DNA from: Chlamydiales bacterium
GTDB taxonomy: Bacteria > Chlamydiota > Chlamydiia > Chlamydiales > JARBTQ01
Direction of reading: 5' to 3'
Length of the DNA: 64,000 nt
Assembly (NCBI GenBank): GCA_029240075.1
Contig: JARBTQ010000001.1
Coordinates: forward strand, 62,001 to 126,000
Every line of letters starts with the position of its first letter. Positions within the stretch are counted from its first letter, which is position 1. The notes beneath the pieces are model-generated. The model saw only the letters and a list, made by a program, of their open reading frames with translations, was not told the DNA's origin and ran no database searches. The position numbers were made by a program, and so were the translations under genes. Below are positions 17,723 through 27,538 of the stretch, in pieces.

Positions 17723-18652
17723 ATGCTCAATATCAATCAATTATTGCCAAAAGAAATACTTCATAATATCTTTTTTTATATCAAGGAATTTGAGTTAGAT
17801 CAAAGTAAAAGGGTCTGTAAATTATGGGACCAAGTCATAAAAGAATATAAGGAGACATTATACCGAAAAATATGTGGTAGCCTTTCTCTAGACAAACGCT
17901 CCTATCAAAACATATTGGTTCCTATAGTGCTAAATATATCTCTTAAAGAACTTGAAAGTTGCGAAGACTTGAAAACTTCTTCCCTAAACAAATTTGAGAG
18001 AGACCGTATACTTAACGGTTTTAAAACACTTGCCTATATGCTAGATGAACAAGCAAGATTATTAGTTGCGCTTAAAGAGATAGAGAATCAAGAGGAGATT
18101 CACATTTTATTAACTAGTGAGCTTATAGAAAAAGTTAAAAATATATTAGAAAATTGGAGCAAAAGTCTTCAAAGACCTGCAGCTCTTAATATAAAGCAAA
18201 AATTTTATGGATTAGTAGGTATTCAAGCTAGTGATTTTTCTAAAGATTCAAAATATACAAGACCAATACAGCAGCTATTAGAAGAGCTAAATAAAATTAA
18301 ATGGGAATATGAACTTCCTCTTAAGCAAATGTTATTAAAAGCAGCATATAGAGACCAAAATTACACGGTTCAACTCCATGAACAAAAAATTCAAGAAAAA
18401 ATAGGAATTACTAACCTTACTTGGAATAACTTAAAAGATTTATATATTATAGGACTAGACTATCAAAAAGTGAAATCTTCTTACTTGGCAAATCCTTGTG
18501 AAATTAAAATACGCAGTTCTATGGAAGATTGGGAGAAAAAATTTAATCTTTGGGAGAAACAACCCACTCAAAGGCATTCTGATGTTGCTAAAGCTTTTAA
18601 ATATTTCCTTGAACATATGATAAGAAATCATAAAAGTCATGTATGCTATTGA
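17723..18652 (+). CDS. F-box-like protein with helical C-terminal region
   Basis: The first ~45 residues of this 309-residue protein fit an F-box (LLPKEILHNIFFYIKEFELD, RVCKLWDQVI). The remaining ~260 residues are predicted helical and I recognise no repeats. The F-box is weaker than in the 2-6 kb cluster. A host ubiquitin-ligase adaptor role is inferred from the domain only. The 250-base upstream region is very AT-rich and shows nothing else. Confidence 0.72.
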   Translation: MLNINQLLPKEILHNIFFYIKEFELDQSKRVCKLWDQVIKEYKETLYRKICGSLSLDKRSYQNILVPIVLNISLKELESCEDLKTSSLNKFERDRILNGFKTLAYMLDEQARLLVALKEIENQEEIHILLTSELIEKVKNILENWSKSLQRPAALNIKQKFYGLVGIQASDFSKDSKYTRPIQQLLEELNKIKWEYELPLKQMLLKAAYRDQNYTVQLHEQKIQEKIGITNLTWNNLKDLYIIGLDYQKVKSSYLANPCEIKIRSSMEDWEKKFNLWEKQPTQRHSDVAKAFKYFLEHMIRNHKSHVCY

Positions 18653-18708
18653 TACAAAGTATTTGTCTCTAGAATTGATATCCTAAATTAATAATCTTTT
18701 ATAAAAAA

Positions 18709-18960
18709 TTAACCCTGCTTTTTCACTTCATAACGGTTATTCTTATTAAATGAGGAGCAGGTTGGGCAGCGTGTGGTCTTTTTAATAGGATCATCTAAGT
18801 AGGTTATTTGGCAATACTCACAAACAAAAAGTTGTTGCGGCAAAGGCATAATCCTGTTCTTAGTATGATAGTAGTGATTATAAAGCCAAAAGGTAAATAT
18901 AAATACAAGAGTCCCCCCTAAATAAATCAGGAAAGCTGCTGCTAATGAAATAGGTATCAT
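18709..18960 (-). CDS. Small membrane-anchored zinc-ribbon protein
   Basis: The 83-residue protein has one N-terminal membrane segment (about residues 5-27) followed by a CEYC...CPTC pair of CxxC knuckles (about residues 47-67) that should bind zinc or iron, rubredoxin-like. The function is unknown. It lies downstream of mreC on the same strand, 93 bases away, so they may share a transcript. Confidence 0.7.
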   Translation of the reverse strand: MIPISLAAAFLIYLGGTLVFIFTFWLYNHYYHTKNRIMPLPQQLFVCEYCQITYLDDPIKKTTRCPTCSSFNKNNRYEVKKQG

Positions 18961-19053
18961 AATTTTTTTATAATTTAAGCTTTACTAGATATAAATGAAA
19001 AGTTTGTATAGTAACCGATAGAGCAGTATAGCGACAAAGGATTATCAATTTAT

Positions 19054-20211
19054 TTAGCCATTTGTAATAGTTTGCTCTAATTTCAGGTCGAAATTCTGTG
19101 GGGGTAAGACAAAAACTTGTGAAATCTCATCTAATTGGTCAATTACGGGAACTGCTTCTATTTCATAACTATAGCTTCCCTCCTTTAAAAGGGGTACGTG
19201 TGAAACATATGCAACAGCCAATCCCGCGGGAAAGATGCCATCCATACCTGTTGTGACTAAAAGGTCATTTTTTTGTATAAGAGGAACATTGCCAGCTCGA
19301 CTTGTATGGCCTATAATTTTACCAGTTCTTAAATCTCGTGCAGGCCCTTCTTCATCAGCAAAATCATAATTGAACCCATAGCCTTTCAAAACTCCCTTCC
19401 AAGTTCTCCATTCTGGGTAGAAACTTCCAGCCAAAACCCCTTTTGCTAATTGCACACTTTCTTTAGCAAGGGAACCATCTAGACTATCTTGCAGTAACTT
19501 TAGATCGATTTTAATCTGTTCTTGTAATTTAGGGCTAATGTCATCTTTATCTAGAAAATGGAGTCCTTGTGCTAACACATAGCTTTGTTGTGCTAACAAC
19601 TGATATTTGGCAAAACCTCGTGCTACTCTTACAGCAATTTTCAATTGAGGATCGTGCAATAGTCTTACTCTTGACTGTTCCTTTCCCACATAATCAACGA
19701 CCCCGACAACTGCATTACCTACAACAACGGGACTATTTTTTGCTATAACTTCGCAGCCTATTTTTTGGTTATTTTCAAAACCTATATTTATCCAGCACAT
19801 ATGAGTACGAACAGAAGGATTGCGAAAAATAACCTGAGCTGCTAAAGACTGACTATGCATTTGTACAAGCTCTAATTGCTCTGTTAATCGTCTTTCCAGT
19901 GCAGAAGTTCTACTTAGGGACTTAGCATTTAAAATTTGCAACATCTGCTGATTTGTATACCAAGTTTGTTGTAAAAGCCCTTTGATTTGTTGAATCTGCG
20001 TTTTTAGCTGTTGATTTTCAATAGCTAAAGTTTGCGTTGCTGAAAGATAGTCTGTAGTGTTACCGTATAGCAACCCTACCGACTGCCATGAACCAACCCA
20101 AAAACTTGTAAGCGCCAACCTCATTTGCTCTACAGAGCTTTTGGATAAACTTAGCAGAAAAAAACTGAATAAAAAAACTATTAAATAGATGAAATGTATC
20201 GATTTTTTCAT
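19054..20211 (-). CDS. mreC: Rod-shape-determining protein MreC
   Basis: The 385-residue protein has an N-terminal membrane anchor (residues ~7-23), a coiled coil rich in Gln/Leu (about 55-115) and the MreC beta-domain: AQVIFRNPSVRTHMCWINIG, SPVVVGNAVVGVVDYVGKEQ, VRLLHDPQLKIAVRVARG, TTGMDGIFPAGLAVAYVS. MreC links MreB filaments to the periplasmic peptidoglycan machinery. In FtsZ-less chlamydiae, MreB and its partners serve division. At 385 residues it is longer than many MreC proteins because of an insert of ~75 residues around 215-290. Confidence 0.9.
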   Translation of the reverse strand: MKKSIHFIYLIVFLFSFFLLSLSKSSVEQMRLALTSFWVGSWQSVGLLYGNTTDYLSATQTLAIENQQLKTQIQQIKGLLQQTWYTNQQMLQILNAKSLSRTSALERRLTEQLELVQMHSQSLAAQVIFRNPSVRTHMCWINIGFENNQKIGCEVIAKNSPVVVGNAVVGVVDYVGKEQSRVRLLHDPQLKIAVRVARGFAKYQLLAQQSYVLAQGLHFLDKDDISPKLQEQIKIDLKLLQDSLDGSLAKESVQLAKGVLAGSFYPEWRTWKGVLKGYGFNYDFADEEGPARDLRTGKIIGHTSRAGNVPLIQKNDLLVTTGMDGIFPAGLAVAYVSHVPLLKEGSYSYEIEAVPVIDQLDEISQVFVLPPQNFDLKLEQTITNG

Positions 20212-20320
20212 TGGTAAAAAATTTTAAAAACAATAAAATTATAAAAATTAAGATATAACATTTTTTTGATTTTATATAACTGAATTTTATTTAAAGCAAT
20301 CTATCCCAATTTATACAACT

Positions 20321-21001
20321 ATGGAAGCTTTTGCAAACTTTTTTGATTACATTGTTCATTTTACTGACCACCTTGTCAACTTAATTCACAATAATGCAGA
20401 TTACGCTCACTGGATCATATTCGGAGCTTTAATGCTAGCAGGCTTTAATGTCCCTATTAGTGAGGACTTAATGCTGATTATAAGTGGGGTACTAGCAAGT
20501 ACTGTGGTTCCTGAAAACACAACTAAACTCTTTTTAGGAGTATTTTTGGGTTGCTATCTTTCTGACTGGGAAGCTTATTGGCTAGGGCGTCTTTTAGGGC
20601 CTAAACTGTGGGAAATCAAATGGTTCTCCAAAATGGTACCAAAGGAAAGATTTGAGCAAGTATCCCGTTTTTATGATAAAAGGGGCTTTTTAGTACTGCT
20701 TATTGGGCGATTTATCCCTTTTGGTGTACGTAATGCTCTATTTATTACAGCTGGTATGATGAAAATGCATTTTGGTAAGTTTATTTTAAGTGATGGCATC
20801 GCCTGTCTTATTTCTAACTCTACTCTATTTTATCTTGCATATACAGTTGGCAAGAATTATGATCTCTTGCTTGAGAAAGTTAAAACATTTAATATCCTTA
20901 TTTTCAGCATATTCTTAATTGCGATTACAGCTTTTCTTATAAGAAAGATTTGGATAAAAAAGAAAAGCCAACTGACAATGGATGTAGAGAACAAGAACTA
21001 G
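20321..21001 (+). CDS. DedA-family membrane protein
   Basis: The 226-residue integral membrane protein shows the DedA/VTT signature: NVPISEDLMLIISGVLA, GCYLSDWEAYWLGRLLG, FYDKRGFLVLLIGRFIPFGVRN with the conserved GRFIP motif. DedA proteins act in lipid scrambling and undecaprenyl-phosphate or phosphatidylethanolamine flipping and in membrane homeostasis. The MATE gene follows after 31 bases on the same strand, so they are probably one transcript. Confidence 0.9.
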   Translation: MEAFANFFDYIVHFTDHLVNLIHNNADYAHWIIFGALMLAGFNVPISEDLMLIISGVLASTVVPENTTKLFLGVFLGCYLSDWEAYWLGRLLGPKLWEIKWFSKMVPKERFEQVSRFYDKRGFLVLLIGRFIPFGVRNALFITAGMMKMHFGKFILSDGIACLISNSTLFYLAYTVGKNYDLLLEKVKTFNILIFSIFLIAITAFLIRKIWIKKKSQLTMDVENKN

Positions 21002-21032
21002 ACCTCTTAATTAAGACTATATTACAAAGATT

Positions 21033-22451
21033 ATGACTTTAACGCGCTATTATCCTGGAAGCTTCAGAGAACTGTGGAGCATCTCTTATCCTTTAATGGT
21101 TTCTTACTTTTGCTGGATCATGATGTTTTTTGTGGATCGCCTTTTTTTAGCGTTCTACAGCCAGGATGCGTTTAATGCCGCTGTTAATGGCGCTATTCTT
21201 TCCTGGACGTTCATAGAAGGTGCCAATTTTATAGCTAGCATGGCTGAGGTATTTGTTGCGCAGTATAATGGATCTAACCAAAAGGATATGGTGGCAGCTC
21301 CTTCTTGGCAGATGATTTGGTTCAGTCTCTTATCAGCATTTTTCTTTATTCCGATTGGAATTTGGGGTGGCGAAGCGATCTATTCTACTTTTTATGAGGC
21401 TAAAAATTATACACTAGAAAAAACTTATTTCGAGTGGATTATGCTCTTTGGAGTAGCCTACCCATTTGCATCCGCTCTCAGTTCTTTTTATTTAGGTCGA
21501 GGCCAAACAAAACTACTCATTTGGGTAGCTGTTATCAGTAATTTTTCGAATATTACACTAGATTACTTATTTATCTTTGGTATTCCAGGATTTATCCCCT
21601 CGATGGGAGTTCAAGGAGCCGCAATAGCTACAGGAATTAGTCAGACTCTTTACGCATTGATTTTACTTTGCTTTTTCCTTAATAAGAAAATGGATGAGGA
21701 GTACCAAACTCGAACGCCGCGCTTTATACCAGATTTATTTAAACGCTGTATTAAACTAGGAAGTACATTCGCCTTCTCTTATACGTTAGAATTAGCTGGA
21801 ATATCTCTTTTTTACCTTTTAATGAGTAAAATCAGTACCGATCATATGACTATAGCTGGGATCTGTCAAACCGTCCTTATCTTTCTATCATTTTGTGGTG
21901 AAAGTTTGATGAAAGCTTTGATCGCTATTACAGGAAATTTGATTGGGGCTAAAAAATGGGACACCATCCGTACAGCATTATATACTAGTATCAAAACCTA
22001 CTTAGTGTTTTGTGGATTAATTGCCTTCCCCTTGCTTATTTACCCTCACATTGTCACTGATATTTTTCTGACTGCACAACACTGGGCTAATGATTTAGCT
22101 TTAAGCGCAGATTCTAATATCGATTTAACTCAGTTAAAAGACCTGGTAGCTCTTTCTATTCGTTATGTTTTCATCTACTTAGTATTTAAAGGGTTGGCAT
22201 GGCAAGTAAGTGCTGTTTTAATAGCCTCAGGAGATACTCGCTTTTTAGCTCTAGTTAACCCTATTTTACTTTGGTTTTGTTTTATTGGACCAGTTTACAT
22301 ATGTGTCTATCTACCAAAGCTAGGGCCAGAACAAGGCTGGATGATATCTGCTTACTATAGTGTCATCTTACTAACCTGCTATCTAGCTAGGTATTATCAA
22401 GGCAAGTGGAAAAAAGGGAACTTAGTTGAAAGCTTTTCCCCTGAAGCTTAA
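21033..22451 (+). CDS. MATE-family efflux/multidrug exporter
   Basis: The 472-residue protein has about 12 membrane segments in two homologous halves and typical MATE stretches (SYPLMVSYFCWIMMFFVDRL, PSMGVQGAAIATGISQ). MATE transporters exchange Na+ or H+ for organic cations or metabolites. The substrate cannot be predicted. It lies directly after the DedA gene. Confidence 0.88.
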   Translation: MTLTRYYPGSFRELWSISYPLMVSYFCWIMMFFVDRLFLAFYSQDAFNAAVNGAILSWTFIEGANFIASMAEVFVAQYNGSNQKDMVAAPSWQMIWFSLLSAFFFIPIGIWGGEAIYSTFYEAKNYTLEKTYFEWIMLFGVAYPFASALSSFYLGRGQTKLLIWVAVISNFSNITLDYLFIFGIPGFIPSMGVQGAAIATGISQTLYALILLCFFLNKKMDEEYQTRTPRFIPDLFKRCIKLGSTFAFSYTLELAGISLFYLLMSKISTDHMTIAGICQTVLIFLSFCGESLMKALIAITGNLIGAKKWDTIRTALYTSIKTYLVFCGLIAFPLLIYPHIVTDIFLTAQHWANDLALSADSNIDLTQLKDLVALSIRYVFIYLVFKGLAWQVSAVLIASGDTRFLALVNPILLWFCFIGPVYICVYLPKLGPEQGWMISAYYSVILLTCYLARYYQGKWKKGNLVESFSPEA

Positions 22452-22673
22452 TTACATATTCTATTATAAGGATCTTCACTAAATCTTTTATAGAACCCTT
22501 GCTGCAAATATTTATCGAAAAGAATTTATAAAAAGCTATGCAAGAGCTCTAATCTCACTTTTTAAACAGTTGCTTTTTTTCTCTCTCTCTTACAGAGTAA
22601 AAATTACAGGGTGGTTATGATGAAAAATCCCCTTTTTAGACTTTTGTAACATGGAAAATAAGAGAGATTAAAA

Positions 22674-23777
22674 GTGTTTTCTATCAAGTTATTGTTTCAT
22701 TACTCGTATTCTACACTATTTGGAGCTACAGACACCCTTACGGGATGGAGCGATTATGGCGGCAATAAAAGTCCCATGTTTGGTATCTTATTTTGTATTT
22801 TCATTTTACTACTTATCTTAGGATCAATTGCATATTTTGGTTGGTCATTCTATCAGAGAGTCATCCGCTTTAAACAACTTTGTAAGCAGGCTAATATGAC
22901 TAAGGAGGAGATAGAGCTTCTTTCCTCTTGGATACAACAATTTCAGATCAAAGAACCCACACGCGTTCTAGAAAAGCGGTTTGTCTTTGATGATCTTTCA
23001 AATCAAGTGGCTAGTGCTTATCATACAGATATTAATTTGGAAGGATTTATTAAAGAATCAGATTTGCTATTTTCAATACGTCGCCGCCTTCATTTTAGGC
23101 ATGACTTCAATTCAGATAAAATACGCTCTTCTCGCTGCCTACCTAAGGGCTTTACACTTACTGTCCTTTACTATGACACTCAAAAAAGTAAATATTACAT
23201 ATTTGAAACTCAAATACTTAATAAGAAAGAACTATTTTTAAAAATTGCAGCGCCTACGGCTAAAATAGCTCGAGAAATTCTAGAACATCCTCATCCAGAG
23301 TTAGAAGTTTGGCTTCGTAAAGATAATTCGCGAGAATACCGCTTTGAGTCTCGTGGTATTTTAGCTTTTCCCCCTCCTAATAGCTACTGGCTAATAGAGC
23401 ATTCCCAAAAAATGAAGTTTGTAGACTTGCCTTTAGACTTTGATATGCCCGCTTCCATACTATATAGTCCAACGGAAGCCGCTGAAGTTGTTGAGGGATA
23501 CGATATTAAAATCAAAAATATGACACATAAGCAGGTAGTAATTAAGCTTGCGTCATCGGCTAATCTTTTGACTATTAGGGGGCTTGCTATTATCAATATG
23601 CATATCAAAACCTCTGAAATTACATGTCAAGGAATCATTACTGAAATTAACGAAGAACTTGGAATTCACTACTACACCATTCTATTTAAAGAGATGAGTG
23701 ATAGTACCACACAAGTTTTGACTAATTTTCTGCGTGATCCCAGCAAGTATTTAGAAATTCCTGCTGCAATTATTTGA
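22674..23777 (+). CDS. Membrane-anchored protein with possible PilZ/YcgR-like two-domain layout
   Basis: The 367-residue protein starts at a GTG and has one strong membrane segment (about residues 37-58). The cytoplasmic part contains two beta-rich regions (about 150-235 and 250-360) whose order, TQILNKKELFLKIAAP...LEVWLRK then GYDIKIKNMT...GLAIINMHIKTSEI, reminds me of YcgR-N plus PilZ. The RxxxR and (D/N)xSxxG c-di-GMP residues are not evident, so ligand binding is doubtful. It may be a degenerate or convergent beta-barrel domain. Function unknown. Confidence 0.55.
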   Translation: MFSIKLLFHYSYSTLFGATDTLTGWSDYGGNKSPMFGILFCIFILLLILGSIAYFGWSFYQRVIRFKQLCKQANMTKEEIELLSSWIQQFQIKEPTRVLEKRFVFDDLSNQVASAYHTDINLEGFIKESDLLFSIRRRLHFRHDFNSDKIRSSRCLPKGFTLTVLYYDTQKSKYYIFETQILNKKELFLKIAAPTAKIAREILEHPHPELEVWLRKDNSREYRFESRGILAFPPPNSYWLIEHSQKMKFVDLPLDFDMPASILYSPTEAAEVVEGYDIKIKNMTHKQVVIKLASSANLLTIRGLAIINMHIKTSEITCQGIITEINEELGIHYYTILFKEMSDSTTQVLTNFLRDPSKYLEIPAAII

Positions 23778-24097
23778 ACCTAGGACCTTTCCAAACCTTC
23801 AAGAATACAGAGTGATTTTTTTCAGAAGCCTGGCTAACTATACAGAGCGCGGATAATTTGACCGTTTTTTTGACTAATAAAAAAGGTAAATCTAACCGCG
23901 CCTTGTATAGATAATCCATGTATTAAATATGATGTCGGGCAATTAGCTATCCTTCAAAAAACTGTTGAATCAACAAATCAGACATTTGCATCTTTGAAAT
24001 AGATAGTTGATAGTGATAAGAGCTGTCAAGATGGTTTCATAGCGATATACTTAAATAAATAGAATTACTAAGAATAGGAAAGTTTAACTCATTTATC
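23778..24097. other. Intergenic region with palindromic element copy A
   Basis: Between a rightward membrane protein gene and a leftward metallo-hydrolase gene. It holds palindromic element A. Right of the element, a short open stretch ending at about 23997 (reading YDVGQLAILQKTVESTNQ) looks like a possible gene remnant. I see no other features. Confidence 0.5.
23838..23910. repeat. Palindromic repeat element, copy A
   Basis: A ~73-bp imperfect palindrome bounded by CTATACA and TGTATAG. The left arm begins CTATACAGAGCGCGG and the reverse complement of the right end reads CTATACAAGGCGCGG; the arms continue pairing through TTTGACC/TTTACC into a T7/A6 tract. A second copy lies at 52021-52094. 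The layout suggests a miniature inverted-repeat element or structured palindromic unit. Confidence 0.75.
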
Positions 24098-24910
24098 TTA
24101 AACAGCGATTAGATCTTTTACTATTAAACATTCTGGATCAGTTAAACAAATTGCTTTTGCACGGCTTTCTTGCGGAGCAATAGAAAGGGGCACAATTTGT
24201 CCAGCTTGTCTTAAAATCGTATTGACTACTTCTAACGCTTTTTCTGGAGAATTACATTCACTTGACAAATGGGCTAAATGGACATGTTTGAGATTTTCAT
24301 GGTGAACTTTACTTAGAAGCAATCCACACTGTTCGTTTGAAAGGTGCCCTTGTCGACTAAGTACCCGCTGCTTATAGACCATGGGTCGCGCACATGCGTG
24401 TACCATCGATGGTTGATGGTTAGATTCTAAATAAAGATAGTCACAATTTTTTAACTGGTGTTCAACCAAGGTAGTTGCAAAGCCCAAATCAGCACAGAAT
24501 CCAAATTTATATCTTTCTGTTTTGATTGTAAAGGCAACTGGATCCATAGCATCATGTTGAATACTAAAAGGATGAATCTGTAAGTCGTGAAACTCGAAGG
24601 TTTCCCCTGTAGTAAAGATTTTAAAGCGAAACATTTCTAAGAATTGTTCGTAGATACCATTAGCAGTATCGTGATTAGCTAAAATAGGAATATTCATTTC
24701 AGCAATGCTAGCTAATCCGCGAATATGATCTGAATGCTCATGAGTCACTAAAACTGCATCAATCTCGTTGATACTGACATCAATTTCTTCTAATCGACTT
24801 TTTATAGTACGAATACCAATACCTGCATCAATTAAAATTTTTGTGTGCTTAGTACCAAAATAAATGCAATTACCTTTTGAGCCTGATGCTAATGGACAAA
24901 ATCCAATCAT
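24098..24910 (-). CDS. Metallo-beta-lactamase-fold hydrolase (YycJ/WalJ-like)
   Basis: The 270-residue protein has the MBL metal signature VTHEHSDHIRGL (HxHxDH) at about residues 55-66, an N-terminal GFCPLASGSKGNCIYFG strand and later histidines in LSRQGHLSNEQ and HVHLAHLSSECN. It matches the YycJ/WalJ group, proposed exonucleases linked to DNA repair or cell-wall control. It lies downstream of pnp on the same strand but beyond a hairpin, so it may have its own promoter. Confidence 0.88.
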   Translation of the reverse strand: MIGFCPLASGSKGNCIYFGTKHTKILIDAGIGIRTIKSRLEEIDVSINEIDAVLVTHEHSDHIRGLASIAEMNIPILANHDTANGIYEQFLEMFRFKIFTTGETFEFHDLQIHPFSIQHDAMDPVAFTIKTERYKFGFCADLGFATTLVEHQLKNCDYLYLESNHQPSMVHACARPMVYKQRVLSRQGHLSNEQCGLLLSKVHHENLKHVHLAHLSSECNSPEKALEVVNTILRQAGQIVPLSIAPQESRAKAICLTDPECLIVKDLIAV

Positions 24911-24953
24911 TTTTTAGAAACCTAGAAATATTTTTTTGACATTCTATATCTCT

Positions 24954-24995
24954 TTTACCAAGTTAAATCTCCTATCAGATTTATACTTGGTAAAA
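24954..24995 (-). terminator. Terminator downstream of pnp
   Basis: TTTTACCA..TTAAATCT and AGATTTATACTTGGTAAAA form a long stem with one or two bulges just after the pnp stop on the minus strand. The arms end in A/T runs, as in an intrinsic terminator. Confidence 0.6.
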
Positions 24996-25017
24996 GCTGC
25001 TACCCAAAAGCTAATAA

Positions 25018-27168
25018 TTAGCCCTGAGCTTGCGGTGAGGTTGGACGAGGTAAAGTAGCTCTACGGCTTAATTTTAGCTGCCCTTTTTCGTTTATTTCTA
25101 GCAATTTCACACTAATTATTTCGCCTTCTTTAACAATATCTGTAACTTTTTCTACGCGAGCATGATCAAGTTCCGAAATATGACATAATCCCTCTTTTCC
25201 TGGGTAAATCTCCACAAAAGCTCCGAATGGAGTAATGGAAACTACCTTACCTTGGTAAACTTTCATTATTTCAGGCTCCATGATCAAGGCTTGGATCATC
25301 GCTTTAGCTCTTTCTAAGGCTTCTGCATTATTAGAGGAGATATCGACTTTGCCTAGAGTATCATTAATGTTAACCTCTACTCCTAAAGCAGTGATTTCTC
25401 TAATCTGTTTTCCACCAGGACCAATGATGATAGCAATTTTATTTGACTTCACATATAAAGTTTCAATTCTTGGAGCATGTAAAGACAGCTGTTTCTTATG
25501 GCCAGGGCACGCCCCTAACATTTTTTGTAAGATATGGAGACGGCCATCTCGCGCTTGTGCTAACGCTACACGCATGATATCGATAGTGATCCCTTCCACT
25601 TTAATATCCATTTGGAAAGCAGTAATTCCCTTATCATCCCCAGTGATTTTAAAATCCATATCACCCAGAGCATCCTCTATCCCTAGAATATCAGATAAAA
25701 CAACATATTCATCCCCTTCTAGGATGAGCCCCATTGCAATTCCTGATACAGGTCTTTGGATTGGAACTCCAGCATCCATAAGTGCTAGGCAACCACCGCA
25801 AACAGACGCCATTGAAGAGGAACCATTAGATTCTGTGATATTTGATTCTAACCTAATTGTATAGGGGAAAGCACTTTGTTCCGGAAGAGCTGCTAAAATG
25901 GCGCGTTCAGCAAGTTTACTATGTCCAATCTCTCTTCTACCTGGAGGTCCAGAACGGGAGGAAACCTCACCAACAGATGATGGAGGAAAAAAGTACTGCA
26001 AATAGAATCTTTGAATCACTTCCCCTTCAAGAGACTCAGAGCGTTGTGCCATATTATCTGTACCTAAAGTACAAACAGCTAATGCTTGTGTTTCACCTCT
26101 TGTAAACAACGAGCTGCCATGAGTCCTTGGTAATAAACTCTGTTCAATATCAATGGGACGAATGTCACGATATCCTCTTCCATCGCAGCGCGTTTTATCG
26201 CATAAAATCATTTGACGCATATAGCGAGCTGATATATCGCTAAAGACACGAGCTATTTCAATCTGTTTAAATTCAGGTTCAACATCACCTTCTGCAGTTA
26301 ATAATGTTTCATTAAGATGCAAATGTATAGCAGAAATAGCAGCTTCACGCTCCGATTTTGCGCGGATCTTTAAAGCCTGTAATAAAGGTTCTTTAACCAT
26401 TTCTTCAACTTTTTGATAAAGTTGCTCCGACAAGGTTGCTAAAGCCCCAACTTTCTTCTGTTTGCCAACCTCTTTTTGCCATGCTGCTAGGTGTTGGCAA
26501 ATGATTCGAATACTCTTATGACCATATTCAACAGCTTCCAGCACCTCTTCTTCTGTTAAAAAGTTACAATACCCTTCAATCATTAAAATAGCATCTTCTG
26601 TTCCAGCTAAGACTAGGTCTAACGCTGAATGCTTCATCTGCTGAACCGTCGGGTTGATAACTAGTTTCCCTTCGATTTTTCCAACTCGAACGCCCGCAAC
26701 TGGTTTAACAAGAGGGATATCAGAGACTACTAAAGCCGCTGAAGTTGCACAGATAGCTAAAGGCTCTGGTAAATTCACACCATCATAAGACCAGACATAA
26801 GAAAGAAGTTGTACCTCATGGAAATACCCCTCTGGGAACATGGGACGTAAAGGCCGGTCAATCAAACGAGAAACCAAAATTTCCCTTTCAGTACTTTTCC
26901 CTTCCCTCTTAATAAATCCACCTGGAGTTCTTCCTACAGAAGATAATTTTTCATAATAGTCCACTCTTAAAGGCAAGAAATCAATATCGGGAGCAGCCTC
27001 TGATTTTGCACAAGCTGTTGCAAATACATAAGTTTCACCACATTTAACTAGAACAGCTCCATTCGCCTGACGAGCTATCTTCCCTGTTTCAAATGTAAGT
27101 TCTTGATTTTCCAATACCACTGTTAAGCTATGTCGTTCTAAGCTCGGATATATTGTGTCCATTTCCAT
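25018..27168 (-). CDS. pnp: Polyribonucleotide nucleotidyltransferase (PNPase)
   Basis: The 716-residue protein has the two RNase PH domains, with FLPLRVDYYEKLSSVGRTPG in the first and SVGEVSSRSGPPGRREIGH plus TESNGSSSMASVCGG in the second. A KH domain follows (IAIIIGPGGKQIREIT) and then a C-terminal S1 domain (GKVVSITPFGAFVEIYPG). PNPase degrades RNA 3'-to-5' with phosphate and, with helicases, forms degradosome-like complexes. Length is standard. AGGAG precedes the ATG at 27168. rpsO lies upstream on the same strand, an order shared with Chlamydia and many bacteria. Confidence 0.97.
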   Translation of the reverse strand: MEMDTIYPSLERHSLTVVLENQELTFETGKIARQANGAVLVKCGETYVFATACAKSEAAPDIDFLPLRVDYYEKLSSVGRTPGGFIKREGKSTEREILVSRLIDRPLRPMFPEGYFHEVQLLSYVWSYDGVNLPEPLAICATSAALVVSDIPLVKPVAGVRVGKIEGKLVINPTVQQMKHSALDLVLAGTEDAILMIEGYCNFLTEEEVLEAVEYGHKSIRIICQHLAAWQKEVGKQKKVGALATLSEQLYQKVEEMVKEPLLQALKIRAKSEREAAISAIHLHLNETLLTAEGDVEPEFKQIEIARVFSDISARYMRQMILCDKTRCDGRGYRDIRPIDIEQSLLPRTHGSSLFTRGETQALAVCTLGTDNMAQRSESLEGEVIQRFYLQYFFPPSSVGEVSSRSGPPGRREIGHSKLAERAILAALPEQSAFPYTIRLESNITESNGSSSMASVCGGCLALMDAGVPIQRPVSGIAMGLILEGDEYVVLSDILGIEDALGDMDFKITGDDKGITAFQMDIKVEGITIDIMRVALAQARDGRLHILQKMLGACPGHKKQLSLHAPRIETLYVKSNKIAIIIGPGGKQIREITALGVEVNINDTLGKVDISSNNAEALERAKAMIQALIMEPEIMKVYQGKVVSITPFGAFVEIYPGKEGLCHISELDHARVEKVTDIVKEGEIISVKLLEINEKGQLKLSRRATLPRPTSPQAQG

Positions 27169-27335
27169 TAAAACTCCTGTTTATTTCTAAAAGTTCGTTA
27201 TAAGCAGTAAATTCCAGAGTGGTTATAGAATTGAAAAAGGAACATTTTTTTCGCAGTAACAATTTTTTTCTATTTCTGCGTTAAAAATGTTTCTCCTTCG
27301 TTCTCATACCAAACACTTTCCTTACAGCTTAATGA

Positions 27336-27364
27336 TTTCAAATTTAGCTCATTAAAATTTGAAA
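27336..27364 (-). promoter_or_regulatory. Perfect hairpin in the pnp leader
   Basis: TTTCAAATTT (27336-27345) and AAATTTGAAA (27355-27364) pair over 10 bp with a nine-base loop, about 170 bases before the pnp start codon. In enterobacteria a leader stem cut by RNase III mediates PNPase autocontrol; a similar role here is inferred. Confidence 0.45.
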
Positions 27365-27518
27365 CTTCTTTTGCATAACCTCACCGTTAACAATACGGTA
27401 GAGTATACGACTGTGATCAAAGCTTTGTAATTATAAAAACGCCATTACTCTAGCGAAAATGAGTAATTAAAGCACCAAAGAAAAATAAGGGATGCTAGGC
27501 AAAGACTACTAAATATAA

Positions 27519-27538
27519 AGCCCTCGCTGAGGAGGGCT
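27519..27538 (-). terminator. Intrinsic terminator of rpsO
   Basis: On the minus strand AGCCCTC and GAGGGCT pair around a short loop and are followed by TTATATTT, 14 bases after the rpsO stop. Confidence 0.8.

Noticed and set aside
25280-25864. 194-residue open frame on the plus strand
   Set aside because: Lies entirely inside pnp in antisense; composition is that of a shadow frame and pnp has full motifs.
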